Shown here piece after piece: positions 54,775-64,000 of a DNA stretch of 64,000 nt. The DNA lies in NCBI RefSeq assembly GCF_022347205.1, contig NZ_JAKRNE010000009.1:1-64000 (forward strand), written 5' to 3'. Made by a program: the position numbers and the translations under genes. Each line of letters begins with the position of its first letter. The first letter of the stretch is position 1. This stretch comes from Corynebacterium sp. ACRPO (GTDB lineage Bacteria; Actinomycetota; Actinomycetes; Mycobacteriales; Mycobacteriaceae). The notes under the pieces were generated by a model. The model ran no database searches and was not told where the DNA came from. It saw only the letters and a list, made by a program, of their open reading frames with translations.

Positions 54775-55713
54775 ATGGAAAAAAGGGAGATTTGCCACGC
54801 CCACCGGAGCCAGGGCCATTCGCCGGACGACCCCAATGCGGTGGTCCGGTTTGCGCGTCAATATGGCTGGTGGCGCGTGGTGGCTATCCCCCTCATGATC
54901 GCGCTGACCATTTGGTTCATCGTCGATATCGCCACCGCCTCTTCCTCTGAAGAAAAGGCGGAAGCCACTAGCGAGGCTGCCCCAACGAGTACGGAGAAGA
55001 TGGGCCCTGATCCTGCCGATTCTGCAGCGGTCAAGCGGGAAATCAGCGAGATGCCGCCCGGTGGTTCCTATACCAAGCAGGGAAAGGGCACCTTCCACGA
55101 GGTAGGTGAGCCTGGCGCCGTCACGGGTAAGGGCGGCAAGCAAAAGGTGCGCTATTCCATCGAGGTAGAAGATGGTCTTAATACCGCACCGTATGGAGGC
55201 GATGAGTCTTTTGCCGCCATGGTGGAGGCCACCTTGTCTGACCCGCGCGGCTGGACCGCGCATAAGGACTTTGAGTTCGAGCACGTGGCCGCTGATGCGG
55301 AACCGGATACCCGTATCCAGCTGACTTCGCTCGGTACCGCCGCAGAGCGCTGTGGCGAGAAGATTGAAACGGAAACCTCCTGCCACACCACCATTACAGG
55401 CGAGTCCACCACCATTATCAACGAGGCCCGCTGGGTGCGCGGCGCCACGCCTTTTGAAGGCGATTTGGGCAATTATCGCCAGTATGTCATCAACCATGAG
55501 TTGGGTCATGCCATTGGCTATGCGGCCCACCAGCCGTGTGGTGGCCAGGGCAAGCTAGCGCCGATCATGATGCAGCAGACCTTGGACCTTAACAACAAAG
55601 AATTGCACGATCGCAAGCCCAGCGAGGTCTATCCTGATGAGGACGTGACCTGCTCACCAAACCCGTGGCCTTATCCGAATCCGGATAATAAGGATCCCCA
55701 CCAACCCGAATAG
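54775..55713 (+). CDS. DUF3152 family membrane-anchored putative zinc metalloprotease
   Basis: 312 residues. Cytosolic N-terminus, one membrane helix (about residues 34-52), a Ser/Glu-rich spacer and an extracytoplasmic DUF3152 domain. It ends with NHELGHAIGYAAHQPC: HExxH plus a third His, as in metzincins. Two Cys pairs (ERCGEK / ETSCHT, and HQPCGGQG / DVTCSP) probably form disulfides. Rv3207c holds the same place. Substrate unknown. Confidence 0.85.
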   Translation: MEKREICHAHRSQGHSPDDPNAVVRFARQYGWWRVVAIPLMIALTIWFIVDIATASSSEEKAEATSEAAPTSTEKMGPDPADSAAVKREISEMPPGGSYTKQGKGTFHEVGEPGAVTGKGGKQKVRYSIEVEDGLNTAPYGGDESFAAMVEATLSDPRGWTAHKDFEFEHVAADAEPDTRIQLTSLGTAAERCGEKIETETSCHTTITGESTTIINEARWVRGATPFEGDLGNYRQYVINHELGHAIGYAAHQPCGGQGKLAPIMMQQTLDLNNKELHDRKPSEVYPDEDVTCSPNPWPYPNPDNKDPHQPE

Positions 55714-55722
55714 GAGTTAAGG

Positions 55723-56508
55723 ATGCCGCTTCCCCCAGAGCATGTTTTAAGCGCCTTCCACGCGGAAACCGGTGCCACTGGTACCCGCCGCGCGCAGGGC
55801 GATCAATTGGGCCCGGTGTGGGATAACGGCATCAAGGTGGGCGACGTGGTCTATTCCCAGGCCGGTCCGTTTGCCGCCTGGTCCGCTAAGGTGCGCGAGC
55901 GCCTCAGCGTGCAGGGGGCCCGCGTTTCCCGGCCGGTACTGTCTAGCGATGGTCGGCACACGGCCGCAGGGTGGAAAGCTACCCAGTTTATTCCGGGCCA
56001 AGTACGCGGGCGAATTGATGAAACCGCACAGATGGCGTTGCGCCTCGACGCGGCTATAGCCGAGGTGCCCCTTCCCAACGGGCAGCGTAGCGATGCCTTC
56101 GCTCGTGCAGAGCGCGCCGCCTGGGAGGAAACGGGCGAGGCTTATCGCCCAGCCCTGCTTGCCGACGTCCCCCTTATCCCCGCCCACACCGCTCTTCTCA
56201 CCACTACGGTTTACCACGGCTCCAACCCGCCGGGCATTGTGGACATTGTGCCGAGCGAATCCCCGCGCCCGGCCGGCTGGACGGCCGCTTTGGTTATTGT
56301 GGATGGGCTCATTGGCCAAGCGGTCGATGATGGGATCTGTCAGCGCTTTAGTCATGTACCCGGTATGCCGGAATTGCTATTGCGCGCTGTGTCGTATCGC
56401 CGTCATGTCAATGACCTGCACCCCGCGTCGCGTTCAAACACGCGTTCGCACATTGAGCGGGTGGAGCAGCATCTGGTGTCGCGGGCATCTGCCATACTGG
56501 AGCGGTGA
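55723..56508 (+). CDS. TIGR02569 family protein
   Basis: 261 residues. The order and motifs (GDQLGPVWDNGIKVGDVVYS; GWKATQFIPGQVRGRIDETA; HGSNPPGIVDIVPSESPRP) match the actinobacterial TIGR02569 family, a degenerate phosphotransferase-like fold of unknown role always found before adnA. GAGTTAAGGATG: AAGG lies close to the ATG. Its stop overlaps the adnA GTG by 4 bases. Confidence 0.85.
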   Translation: MPLPPEHVLSAFHAETGATGTRRAQGDQLGPVWDNGIKVGDVVYSQAGPFAAWSAKVRERLSVQGARVSRPVLSSDGRHTAAGWKATQFIPGQVRGRIDETAQMALRLDAAIAEVPLPNGQRSDAFARAERAAWEETGEAYRPALLADVPLIPAHTALLTTTVYHGSNPPGIVDIVPSESPRPAGWTAALVIVDGLIGQAVDDGICQRFSHVPGMPELLLRAVSYRRHVNDLHPASRSNTRSHIERVEQHLVSRASAILER

Positions 56509-59500
56509 GTTACGACCCCCATTCCACCGCGCGTGCGGGAGTGGTCCTTCCACCGTCCCCGCAGGTGCGCCTCGTTTCCCGTACCCAGTCCGTCACGACC
56601 CGCAGTTGGCCTGTTGACCTGCCCGAATCCGGCACCTGGAAGGTAACCGGTGCCGCCGGCACCGGCGTGTCCAGCTTCCTTATCGATACCGTCATTCATG
56701 CCTTGGATAAAGCCCGGGAGACCGGCGCGGATCCCTCCGGCATCCTCGTTATCGCTCCCTCGAAGGAATCCGGCGCCCGGCTGCGCCGCGAGCTCTCTGA
56801 GCGCCTCGAGGATTACGCCGCACAGACCTCCATGGTGCGTTCCGTACACTCCCTAGCATTCGCGTTGCTGCGCACAGCGGCCGAGGAGGAGCTGCGACTT
56901 ATTACCGGTGCGGAGCAGGACGCCGTCATCCGCGAGCTGCTCACTGGCCAAGCAGAAGACGGGCATGGCTCGTGGCCCGCGGAGATGCGGCCCGCGCTGG
57001 AATATGTGGGATTCGCCCGGCAGCTGCGCGATTTCCTTTTGCGTTCCATTGAACGCGGCCTGGGTCCGGGCGACCTAGAGCGCCTCGGCGCCGAGCACGG
57101 CCGCCCCATGTGGTCCGCGGCGGGTGAATTCCTGCGCGAGTACGAACGCGTGCAGCTCCTTTCCCGCGCCCATTCCTATTCCGCTGCGGAATTGGTTACC
57201 GCGGTTCTTCAGCGCCCCCAGCTACTGCGCGAGCATCCCTTCCACACCATCATTGTCGATGATGCGCAATTGCTCGATCCCACTGCGGGCAAGCTCATTC
57301 GCGACATGACCCCGCAGGCGGATCTCGTGGTGGTAGGCGGCGATGCCGATCAATCCGTCTTTGCCTTCCGTGGTGCTAGCTCGCGTTTCCTGCGGGACTT
57401 CCCAGCTGACCACGACATTGAGCTTACCGAGCCTCACCGCACACCCTCACCGGCGTGCATCTCCATTGTGGATTCGGACGGCAGGCTGCGTGACGTCGTA
57501 GCCAATACCGTGCGGCGCCGTCACTTAGAAGACGGCGTGCCCTGGCGCGATATCGCCGTCATCGTTCGTTCAACCGGTGATATCGGCCAGATGCGCCGCA
57601 CCCTTTTGTCCGCCGGCGTGCCCGTGCACATTAGCCCTACCGACGTCGTCTTAGCCGAACAGCGTTTGGTTTCCGCCGTGCTGCTCGCCCTGCGTGCCTT
57701 GGAGGAAGACCTATCAAACTCGGAGTTGGAAGAATTGCTCACCGGTCCCGTGGGTGGCGCCGATCCCGTCACCCTGCGCCGCCTGATCCGTGGATTGCGC
57801 CGCTGGGATTCCACTACCCGGGGCATCGATAGCCTGCGCGGTCTTCTCTACGGCGAGCTCCCAGACTTTAATGGACAACTCACTGAGCGCGAATACTCCA
57901 TCCTGGAACGTGTACGCGCGGTTCTAAGTGCCGGCCGGGACGCACTCGCCTCCGGGGACTCTGTGGAGGAGATCCTCTGGGCCGTGTGGAGCGCAACTGA
58001 GCTTGATAACCGCCTGCAGGCTTCGGCGCTGCGCGGTGGTGCGACCGGCTCGCAGGCCGACCGCGACTTGGATGCAATGATGGCGCTTTTTGACGCCGCA
58101 GGCGACTACGTCGAGCGTCGCCCTGATTCCTCGCTGCGTGCCTTCCTGACGCATATCACCGAACAAGAACTTCCCACCGGTGTGCGCGACCGCCGCACCG
58201 CCATTCCGCAGGCAGTAGAGATCCTGACTGCACACGGTGCCGTGGGCCGCGAATGGGATACCGTCATCGTGGCCGGCGCGCAGGAAGGAAGCTGGCCTTC
58301 GCTAGGGGAGACCGGCTCCATCTTTGGGCAAGAAGATCTCATCGATCTACTCGACCACGATATTGATCCCGATACCCCCGTCAGCCACGTTGCCTCCCGC
58401 TTGGCAGAGGAGCGACGTCTCTTCCACGTCGCTACCACGCGCCACCGACAGCGCCTGCTCATTGCCGCCGTGGAAAACCCGGAGGGCGATACGGTCTCTG
58501 AGCCTTCGCGCTTCATTAGCGAATTCGCTGGCCGTGGTGTGGACGTGCCTGGCCAGGCTGGGCGTCGGCAAGCAAAGCGGGCGCTGCGCCGCACCCAACT
58601 CCCGCGCGAACTGGGCCTCGATGTGCCCGAACCCGCACCCGTGTCATTGCGCGATGGGCTCGAAGTGGATCCCCTTGATGTGGCGGTGCTGTCCGTGCCG
58701 GCCTTTGTCGCACAATTGCGCCGCGTAGTTACCAATCCGGAATCCGGTGAGGTTGAGCGCAAACAAGCAGCGCGCCAGCTCGCTCGGCTAGCGGCAGCCG
58801 ATATCCCTGGCGCCCACCCGGAGCAGTGGTGGTCTGCGCGCTCCGTTGCGGCTGAAACGCCGCTGCATACCAGCGGCAGTTTGTCACCCTCCCGGGTGGA
58901 AGCATTACTCAACTGCCCGCTCAAGGCCGTGCTAGGAAATGTGGCCGAGGACCCAAGCACCGAGGAACCCCTGCTCCGCGGTACTTTGGCGCACGCCTTC
59001 TTTGAAGCCCTTGGCCGCGGCATGGACGCGGAAAAGGCCAAGCTATTGGTGATGGAGGCTTTCGAGCGCATTCAGGATGTACCGCAGTGGCAATTGCGAT
59101 TCAAGCTCGATGAGTTTTCCACCCTGTTGGACCGCGCCCGGGAATGGGCGCGCCAATCCGAGGTCAATCAAGAGCTTGCCGGTGTGGAAATCCCCGTAGG
59201 CGTACGCGTCAGCGAGGAGGTGCGCATCGGCGGCTATATGGACCGTCTGCTTCGCGATGAAGAGGGCAATTACTTGGTGGTGGACCTCAAGACAGGTAGA
59301 AGCACGCCGGCTAAGAAGGAAGGCGAAGACCATGTGCAGCTGATGACCTATCAGCTCGCGCTTGCCCACGGCGCATTTGACGGCCACCAGGTTCACGACG
59401 GCGAAGGCATGCCGCGCCAGGGCGGTGTGCTGGTGTATCCGGGGGTGACCACCAAAAAGATTGGTGAGATTTGGCAAAGCGATAAGTCGCCGGAGGCCTT

Positions 59501-59648
59501 AGAAGAATTCGCCGCGCTTCTGCCCCCGCTGGTGAAGGAGATGCGTGGCCCGCGCATCACTGCGCGCACCAATAAAGACTGCGATAAATGCCCAATTCGC
59601 TCCATCTGCCCTGTGCAGGAAGAAGGAAGGATGACCACCGATGCCTAA
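56505..59648 (+). CDS. adnA: AdnA subunit of the AdnAB helicase-nuclease
   Basis: 1047 residues. With AdnB resects double-strand breaks in actinobacteria lacking a full RecBCD system. UvrD-like motor domain, then RecB-family nuclease domain (GGYMDRLLRDEEGNYLVVDL KTG) and Fe-S cysteines (LLNCPLK and CDKCPIRSIC). The Walker A region reads GAAGTGVSS at 49-57: the ATP-binding Lys is Val55. Other motifs also deviate (DDAQ; VATTRHR in motif VI). This subunit is probably an ATPase-poor partner with an active nuclease. Alternative name: UvrD/REP helicase family. Confidence 0.92.
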   Translation: MSYDPHSTARAGVVLPPSPQVRLVSRTQSVTTRSWPVDLPESGTWKVTGAAGTGVSSFLIDTVIHALDKARETGADPSGILVIAPSKESGARLRRELSERLEDYAAQTSMVRSVHSLAFALLRTAAEEELRLITGAEQDAVIRELLTGQAEDGHGSWPAEMRPALEYVGFARQLRDFLLRSIERGLGPGDLERLGAEHGRPMWSAAGEFLREYERVQLLSRAHSYSAAELVTAVLQRPQLLREHPFHTIIVDDAQLLDPTAGKLIRDMTPQADLVVVGGDADQSVFAFRGASSRFLRDFPADHDIELTEPHRTPSPACISIVDSDGRLRDVVANTVRRRHLEDGVPWRDIAVIVRSTGDIGQMRRTLLSAGVPVHISPTDVVLAEQRLVSAVLLALRALEEDLSNSELEELLTGPVGGADPVTLRRLIRGLRRWDSTTRGIDSLRGLLYGELPDFNGQLTEREYSILERVRAVLSAGRDALASGDSVEEILWAVWSATELDNRLQASALRGGATGSQADRDLDAMMALFDAAGDYVERRPDSSLRAFLTHITEQELPTGVRDRRTAIPQAVEILTAHGAVGREWDTVIVAGAQEGSWPSLGETGSIFGQEDLIDLLDHDIDPDTPVSHVASRLAEERRLFHVATTRHRQRLLIAAVENPEGDTVSEPSRFISEFAGRGVDVPGQAGRRQAKRALRRTQLPRELGLDVPEPAPVSLRDGLEVDPLDVAVLSVPAFVAQLRRVVTNPESGEVERKQAARQLARLAAADIPGAHPEQWWSARSVAAETPLHTSGSLSPSRVEALLNCPLKAVLGNVAEDPSTEEPLLRGTLAHAFFEALGRGMDAEKAKLLVMEAFERIQDVPQWQLRFKLDEFSTLLDRAREWARQSEVNQELAGVEIPVGVRVSEEVRIGGYMDRLLRDEEGNYLVVDLKTGRSTPAKKEGEDHVQLMTYQLALAHGAFDGHQVHDGEGMPRQGGVLVYPGVTTKKIGEIWQSDKSPEALEEFAALLPPLVKEMRGPRITARTNKDCDKCPIRSICPVQEEGRMTTDA

Positions 59649-62600
59649 GAGCAATTTTTCCCCACAGCAGATCGCTGCCGCCTTGGGCAAGGACTTTCCG
59701 CCTACCGAGGAACAAGCCCACGTCATCGAAGGCCCATTTAGCCCCAAACTCGTGGTTGCCGGCGCTGGTGCCGGCAAGACAGAAACCATGGCCTCGCGCG
59801 TGGTCTATCTTGTAGCCAATGGCTATGTGCGCCCGGAGCAGGTTCTCGGCCTGACCTTCACCCGTAAGGCCGCGCAACAGCTGGAGCAACGTATCCGCCG
59901 GCAGCTGATTAAATTACGCGATTCCGGCCTCATCCCACCAGGCGGTGAGGTGGCAGAAGCGCTAGAAAACATTGCGCCGAAGGTAGCCACCTATGACTCC
60001 TACGCGGGAGAACTCGTTCGCGAATATGGGCTCTTGGTTCCAGTAGAGCCCACCGCACGCATCATCACCGAGGCCGAGCGCTATTCCTTGGCCTACGATG
60101 TGGTGCGCAATTACACCGGCCAGCTGGAAGACGACCGCGCCCTAGCCACGATTACCGAGACTCTGCTGAAATTCAGCCAGGATATCGATAACGGGCTCAA
60201 GGACACGAGTCACATCGCCCAGCATGCCCGCGATTTTCGGGCGGACATCGATAACCTCGATAAATCCCAAAAGAATGGCCCCGAATACTCGCAAAAGTTG
60301 CTGGAATATATCCAAACACAGGAACGCCGCGTGCAGTACGTGCCGCTGCTGGAGGCCCTGAAAAAGGAACAATCTGAGCGACAAGTCATCACCTTTGGCG
60401 AGCAAATGGCCGTCGCCGCCCGCGTCGCGCGCGACCATCCTGTGGTGGGAAAGCAGCAGTCCCAGCGCTATAAGGTCATCATGCTAGACGAGTACCAAGA
60501 CACCTCCTATGCCCAGCGCGTGCTTCTCCGCAGCCTGTTCGGAAGGGAGCAAAAGGATCTTTCTGTGACGGCCGTGGGCGATCCAATGCAGGCCATCTAC
60601 GGGTGGCGTGGTGCTACCTCTGAAAACCTCACTGCCTTCGTGGAAGACTTCCCAGTCGCGCCGGGCACACCCGCCCCGAAGGACCAGTTGACCACCTCTT
60701 GGCGCAACCCCTCTGGTGCGCTGGATTTGGCTAACTCAGTGGCGGAGGGAGTATTCGAAGGCGTTGAACGTCCCGTGGACGAGCTGTCTGCCGCCCCGCA
60801 TAAGGGCGAAGGCGATATCCAGTTGGCGTACTTCGACAGCGAGGTTCGCGAGCGTGAATTCGTTGCCGAGTACCTGAAAGAGCAGTGGGAAAAGCGCGAG
60901 GGAGATACCTTCAGCGCGGCGGTTTTGGTGCGCAAAAATAGGCACTCCGCACCCATCGCTGCGGCCCTCGACAAAGCGGGCGTACCCAATGAAATCATCG
61001 GTCTCGGTGGCCTGCTGTGGCAGCCAGAAATCCAGGACCTCGTAGCTATTGCCACCATGCTCGTGCGCCCAGAAGACTTGCCTGCGGCAGTGCGGGTGCT
61101 GGCAGGGCCGATTTGTGGCCTGGGAATCAGTGATATTCAAGCGCTCGCTTCCCGCCAACGAAACCTGGCCGGCGCGAGGGAGGAGCGCTTGCGCTGGGAG
61201 CCGGGGATGGACCCGGAAGAATACTTGCGTGCGCAGCTGGAAGATGTCACCGCTGAGGAGCCGGATCAGCGCGTCGGCCTTGCCGACGCCCTGGCCGATC
61301 TAGGTGAGAGAGACCGCTATACCCCGCAAGGCCTCGCCCGTATGGAAGAGGTTTCTGCCAAACTGCGACACCTGCGCACCTATTCTCTTTCCAAACCGCT
61401 GGTGGACATCTTCGCCGATATTGAAGCATTGTTTAATATCCGCACCGAGGTACTAGCTCGTGGAAGCGCAGGGGGCGCGACACATCTGGATAAATTTGCC
61501 GATATCGTCGCAGGCTTCCACGGTGATTCCTTGTATGCGCTCTTGGATTACTTTGCGTTAGCGCTCGAAAAGGAAGATGGCCTAGACCTCGGCGAGGTTC
61601 CCGCCGCCACTGACCGCGTGCAGATTATGACCGCGCACAAGGCCAAGGGCTTGGAATGGGAACACGTCTGCGTGGTGCATGCGGATTCGTCTAGTTATAG
61701 TGCGAAAGCAGAGACTTTCCTGTCCAGGATCGACAAGGTCCCAGGGGACGATGACTATATTGAGATCCCGGAGGATGCCCAAAAGCGCTCGCATTTCCAA
61801 AACGCGTGCGAGGAGTTTAAGAAGGCAGATAGCACCATCAAGGCGGAAGAATCGGCGCGCCTTTTTTATGTGGCGCTGACGCGTACCGAATCCACCCTGA
61901 CCGTTACCGGATCGGGCACCAATAACGCTCCCGGAAAGAACAAGAAGGCTCCCTATGAATACCTAGAGCGCCTGAAAGAGCAATTCCCGCAGTACGTGGT
62001 GGAGTGGTCCGTCCCCGACGAGCCTTCCGAGGATGATTATGGGGAGAGCGCCCAATTCCCAGCGCTGCAGGCCAGCCCTGAGGCGGTCGCCGGTGCGGAC
62101 ATGGTACTTGAAGCACTGGAAGAGCTCCCAGAAATGAGCCGCGGTGAAACTTTTGAGTTATGGGAGCAAGAAGCTGGCGCGCTCATTGAGGAGTACAAGG
62201 CCCTGCAACAGCCGGTGGTAGACGTTGAGCTACCCAGCGAGCTGACCGCCTCGGACATGGTTGCGCTGCGGGCAGACCCGCTCCAGTTTGCCCGCAGGCA
62301 ACGCCGCCCCGTGCCGTTTAAGCCGAATTCCTATGCCAAGCGCGGAACCGCCTTCCACGCGTGGTTGGAGGATCGCTTCGGCAGCCCGGCACTATTGGGT
62401 GAGGAGGAACTTCCCGGCATTGATGAGCCGGAAGATTTCGATTTGGAAGAGCTCAAGGAGGCCTTCCTGAACTCCGAGTGGGCCGAGCGTCAACCGGAGC
62501 ACGTGGAGGCGCCCTTTGAAATCACCATTGGTGAGGCCGTGGTGCGCGGGCGCATGGACGCGGTATTCCGCTTGGAGGATGGCACCTGGATGGTGGTGGA

Positions 62601-62820
62601 CTGGAAGACCGGCCGCCCACCCCAGGGAGAAGCCATGGATGCTGCCAAGATACAGCTAGCGGTGTACGCAGAGGCATGGCGCCGCATCCACGGCGGGGAA
62701 AAGATTCGTGCCGCGTTCTATTATGTCCACGATGGTTATACCTTCGAGCCTGCCCGCCTGCCGCGTGGGGAAGAGCTGAAGAAACTCCTTGAATCGTCAG
62801 TAGAGCACCACAAGGGCTAA
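59641..62820 (+). CDS. adnB: AdnB subunit of the AdnAB helicase-nuclease
   Basis: 1059 residues. Leading motor. Walker A GAGAGKTETM (Lys46), LDEYQDTSYAQ (motif II), GDPMQAIYGWRGA (III), MTAHKAKGLEWEHVCV (V), LFYVALTRTES (VI) are canonical for UvrD/Rep helicases. The C-terminal RecB-like nuclease has GRMDAVFRLEDG and VVDWKTGRPP with the D-x..-D-x-K triad. Starts inside adnA (8-base overlap), so the subunits are made together. Nothing unusual. Confidence 0.95.
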   Translation: MPKSNFSPQQIAAALGKDFPPTEEQAHVIEGPFSPKLVVAGAGAGKTETMASRVVYLVANGYVRPEQVLGLTFTRKAAQQLEQRIRRQLIKLRDSGLIPPGGEVAEALENIAPKVATYDSYAGELVREYGLLVPVEPTARIITEAERYSLAYDVVRNYTGQLEDDRALATITETLLKFSQDIDNGLKDTSHIAQHARDFRADIDNLDKSQKNGPEYSQKLLEYIQTQERRVQYVPLLEALKKEQSERQVITFGEQMAVAARVARDHPVVGKQQSQRYKVIMLDEYQDTSYAQRVLLRSLFGREQKDLSVTAVGDPMQAIYGWRGATSENLTAFVEDFPVAPGTPAPKDQLTTSWRNPSGALDLANSVAEGVFEGVERPVDELSAAPHKGEGDIQLAYFDSEVREREFVAEYLKEQWEKREGDTFSAAVLVRKNRHSAPIAAALDKAGVPNEIIGLGGLLWQPEIQDLVAIATMLVRPEDLPAAVRVLAGPICGLGISDIQALASRQRNLAGAREERLRWEPGMDPEEYLRAQLEDVTAEEPDQRVGLADALADLGERDRYTPQGLARMEEVSAKLRHLRTYSLSKPLVDIFADIEALFNIRTEVLARGSAGGATHLDKFADIVAGFHGDSLYALLDYFALALEKEDGLDLGEVPAATDRVQIMTAHKAKGLEWEHVCVVHADSSSYSAKAETFLSRIDKVPGDDDYIEIPEDAQKRSHFQNACEEFKKADSTIKAEESARLFYVALTRTESTLTVTGSGTNNAPGKNKKAPYEYLERLKEQFPQYVVEWSVPDEPSEDDYGESAQFPALQASPEAVAGADMVLEALEELPEMSRGETFELWEQEAGALIEEYKALQQPVVDVELPSELTASDMVALRADPLQFARRQRRPVPFKPNSYAKRGTAFHAWLEDRFGSPALLGEEELPGIDEPEDFDLEELKEAFLNSEWAERQPEHVEAPFEITIGEAVVRGRMDAVFRLEDGTWMVVDWKTGRPPQGEAMDAAKIQLAVYAEAWRRIHGGEKIRAAFYYVHDGYTFEPARLPRGEELKKLLESSVEHHKG

Positions 62821-62892
62821 GGTATGTGGGCGGTTGCGTAAGCGCGCAATCTCTTGAGTAACCATTCGAGACCAGAAAAGAAGGCTGGACTA

Positions 62893-64000
62893 GTGGCCAA
62901 AAAACGTGCGCAGGCAATGAAGTCACGCTTTAGAAGTCGCTTCTTGCCGCAGGTCGAGCTGTCCTCGCAGCCGGACCACGCGCTCATTGATGTCATTACG
63001 GTGCCGAGGGATGAAAACTCCAGCCCGTGGCGTCAGTTGGGCAAGCGTGTGCTGTGGGCTTTGGGCATCGTTGTCTTCGTGACCGTCGTGGTCTATTTAG
63101 ACGGCGGTGGGTATAGCGAGGACATGTCGTTATTGGACTCCGCCTACTATGCGGCGGTGTCGCTGACTACCGTGGGCTACGGCGATATCGTGCCCGTGTC
63201 CCCGCAGGCCAGGTTTATTAACTTAACGCTTATTACCCCCGCCCGCCTGATCTTCCTTGTTTTATTGGTTGGCGCGACCTTGTCCGTGCTGACGGATAAG
63301 GCCCGCCGTACTTTCCAAATCCAGAACTGGAGAAAGCAATTGCGTAACCACACCGTCGTTATCGGATATGGCACCAAGGGCGCCGGAGCCGTGGCCGCGC
63401 TGCTGGCCGATGATGTTCCGTCCTCCCAGATCGTGGTCATCGATACCAACCGTGCGTCCCTCGCCCACGCCGAGCACCACGGGCTGGTCACCATCTTTGG
63501 GTCCGGCACCAAGCAGGATGTGCTGAAGATCGCTGGGGTAGAGCATGCCAGCTCCATCGTCGTTACCCCATCCACGGACGATACCGCGGTGCTGTGTTGC
63601 CTTTCCGTGCGAGAGCTTGCGCCCAAGGCCAAGATCGTGGCGTCGGTGCGCGAGTCCGAAAACCGTCACCTGTTGCTCCAATCCGGTGCAGATTCCGTGG
63701 TCACCTCCGCTGAGACGGCCGGCCGACTGCTAGGCCTGGCCACCGTCACCCCGACGGTGGTGGAGATGATGGAAGACCTGCTCTCACCCAACGAGGGTTT
63801 CTCCGTAGCCGAGCGCGCCGTGCGCGAATTCGAGGTGGGCTCCAACCCACGCCACCTGGCAGATATCGTGCTGGCTGTCCTACGCAATAACGAGCTGCAC
63901 CGCGTGGATACTGCGGATGCCTCCGCGCTGAAGCCGGGCGACCGCCTGCTCTACATCAAGCATGAGATGGAGCAACCCATCGAGGTCATGGACGATGATG
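62893..64000 (+). CDS. Potassium channel with TrkA (RCK) domain, CglK-type (3' end outside window)
   Basis: 369 codons visible. After a cytosolic start come a first membrane helix (about residues 53-69), the pore with selectivity filter TTVGYGD (92-98) and a second helix (about 110-127). A cytosolic Rossmann RCK domain follows (HTVVIGYGTKGAGAVAALL) and then a TrkA_C-like region at the window edge. Two-helix K+ channel gated by ligand on the RCK ring; homologous to C. glutamicum CglK and Rv3200c. GTG start at 62893 with AAGG 8 bases upstream; ATG at 62917 is the alternative. Confidence 0.92.
   Translation, partial: MAKKRAQAMKSRFRSRFLPQVELSSQPDHALIDVITVPRDENSSPWRQLGKRVLWALGIVVFVTVVVYLDGGGYSEDMSLLDSAYYAAVSLTTVGYGDIVPVSPQARFINLTLITPARLIFLVLLVGATLSVLTDKARRTFQIQNWRKQLRNHTVVIGYGTKGAGAVAALLADDVPSSQIVVIDTNRASLAHAEHHGLVTIFGSGTKQDVLKIAGVEHASSIVVTPSTDDTAVLCCLSVRELAPKAKIVASVRESENRHLLLQSGADSVVTSAETAGRLLGLATVTPTVVEMMEDLLSPNEGFSVAERAVREFEVGSNPRHLADIVLAVLRNNELHRVDTADASALKPGDRLLYIKHEMEQPIEVMDDD

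Overview
The window looks like a chromosomal segment of a Corynebacterium (high-GC actinobacterium). This rests on gene content and on gene order recalled from Mycobacterium tuberculosis and C. glutamicum, not on a search. From about 13.4 kb to the right end the genes follow the actinobacterial Rv3200c-Rv3268 block: TIGR03089 protein, LCP ligase, wbbL, GDP-mannose pyrophosphorylase, whcD (whiB2), a metallopeptidase-like gene, DUF3499, phosphomannomutase, a TobH-like protein, manA, tmk-mtrA-mtrB-lpqB, comF, hpf, secA, an Rv3235-like gene, rsgA-aroA, sigH-rshA, whcE (whiB1), rhlE, DUF3107, DUF3152, TIGR02569, adnA-adnB and a TrkA-type K+ channel. The species is not resolved.

Left part (1-13.4 kb), accessory. 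An IS3-family end at base 119 cuts an AT-richer gene. Then come gluconate kinase and permease (convergent), a secreted metzincin-like protease, an M20 amidohydrolase, a ThrE-type exporter, an MHS-type symporter, a YrhK-like protein, an HAAAP amino-acid transporter, a remnant of an osmoprotectant-binding protein between two near-identical terminators, and a secreted protein whose N-terminal half resembles aerolysin-type pore-forming domains. Three copies of a hairpin plus CU-tract repeat sit downstream of three consecutive plus-strand genes here.

Middle (13.4-33 kb). Cell-wall and mannan precursor genes, with two disturbances. An IS30-family element with 21-bp perfect inverted repeats lies between whcD and the next gene. 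A sulfite-reduction block (fprA <-> cysI-cysX-cysY-cysZ, then cobA on the other strand) lies between manB and tobH/manA. The block has no cysH, cysD or cysN. A TGAAC-N6-GTCTA-like site occurs three times in the fprA-cysI promoter region.

Right (33-64 kb). Core genes: nucleotide metabolism and the MtrAB-LpqB envelope signalling unit; ribosome hibernation and protein export; the SigH redox-stress regulon with WhiB proteins; a 24-codon gene for ribosomal protein bL37; RNA helicase; the AdnAB double-strand-break resection machine; a K+ channel running off the end.

The most unexplained signal is a 10-mer, CTTGCCGACG, found 16 times (8 per strand), in several reading frames and in two intergenic gaps. 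About 0.1 would be expected by chance. It behaves like an uptake-type or recombination-type genome signature.
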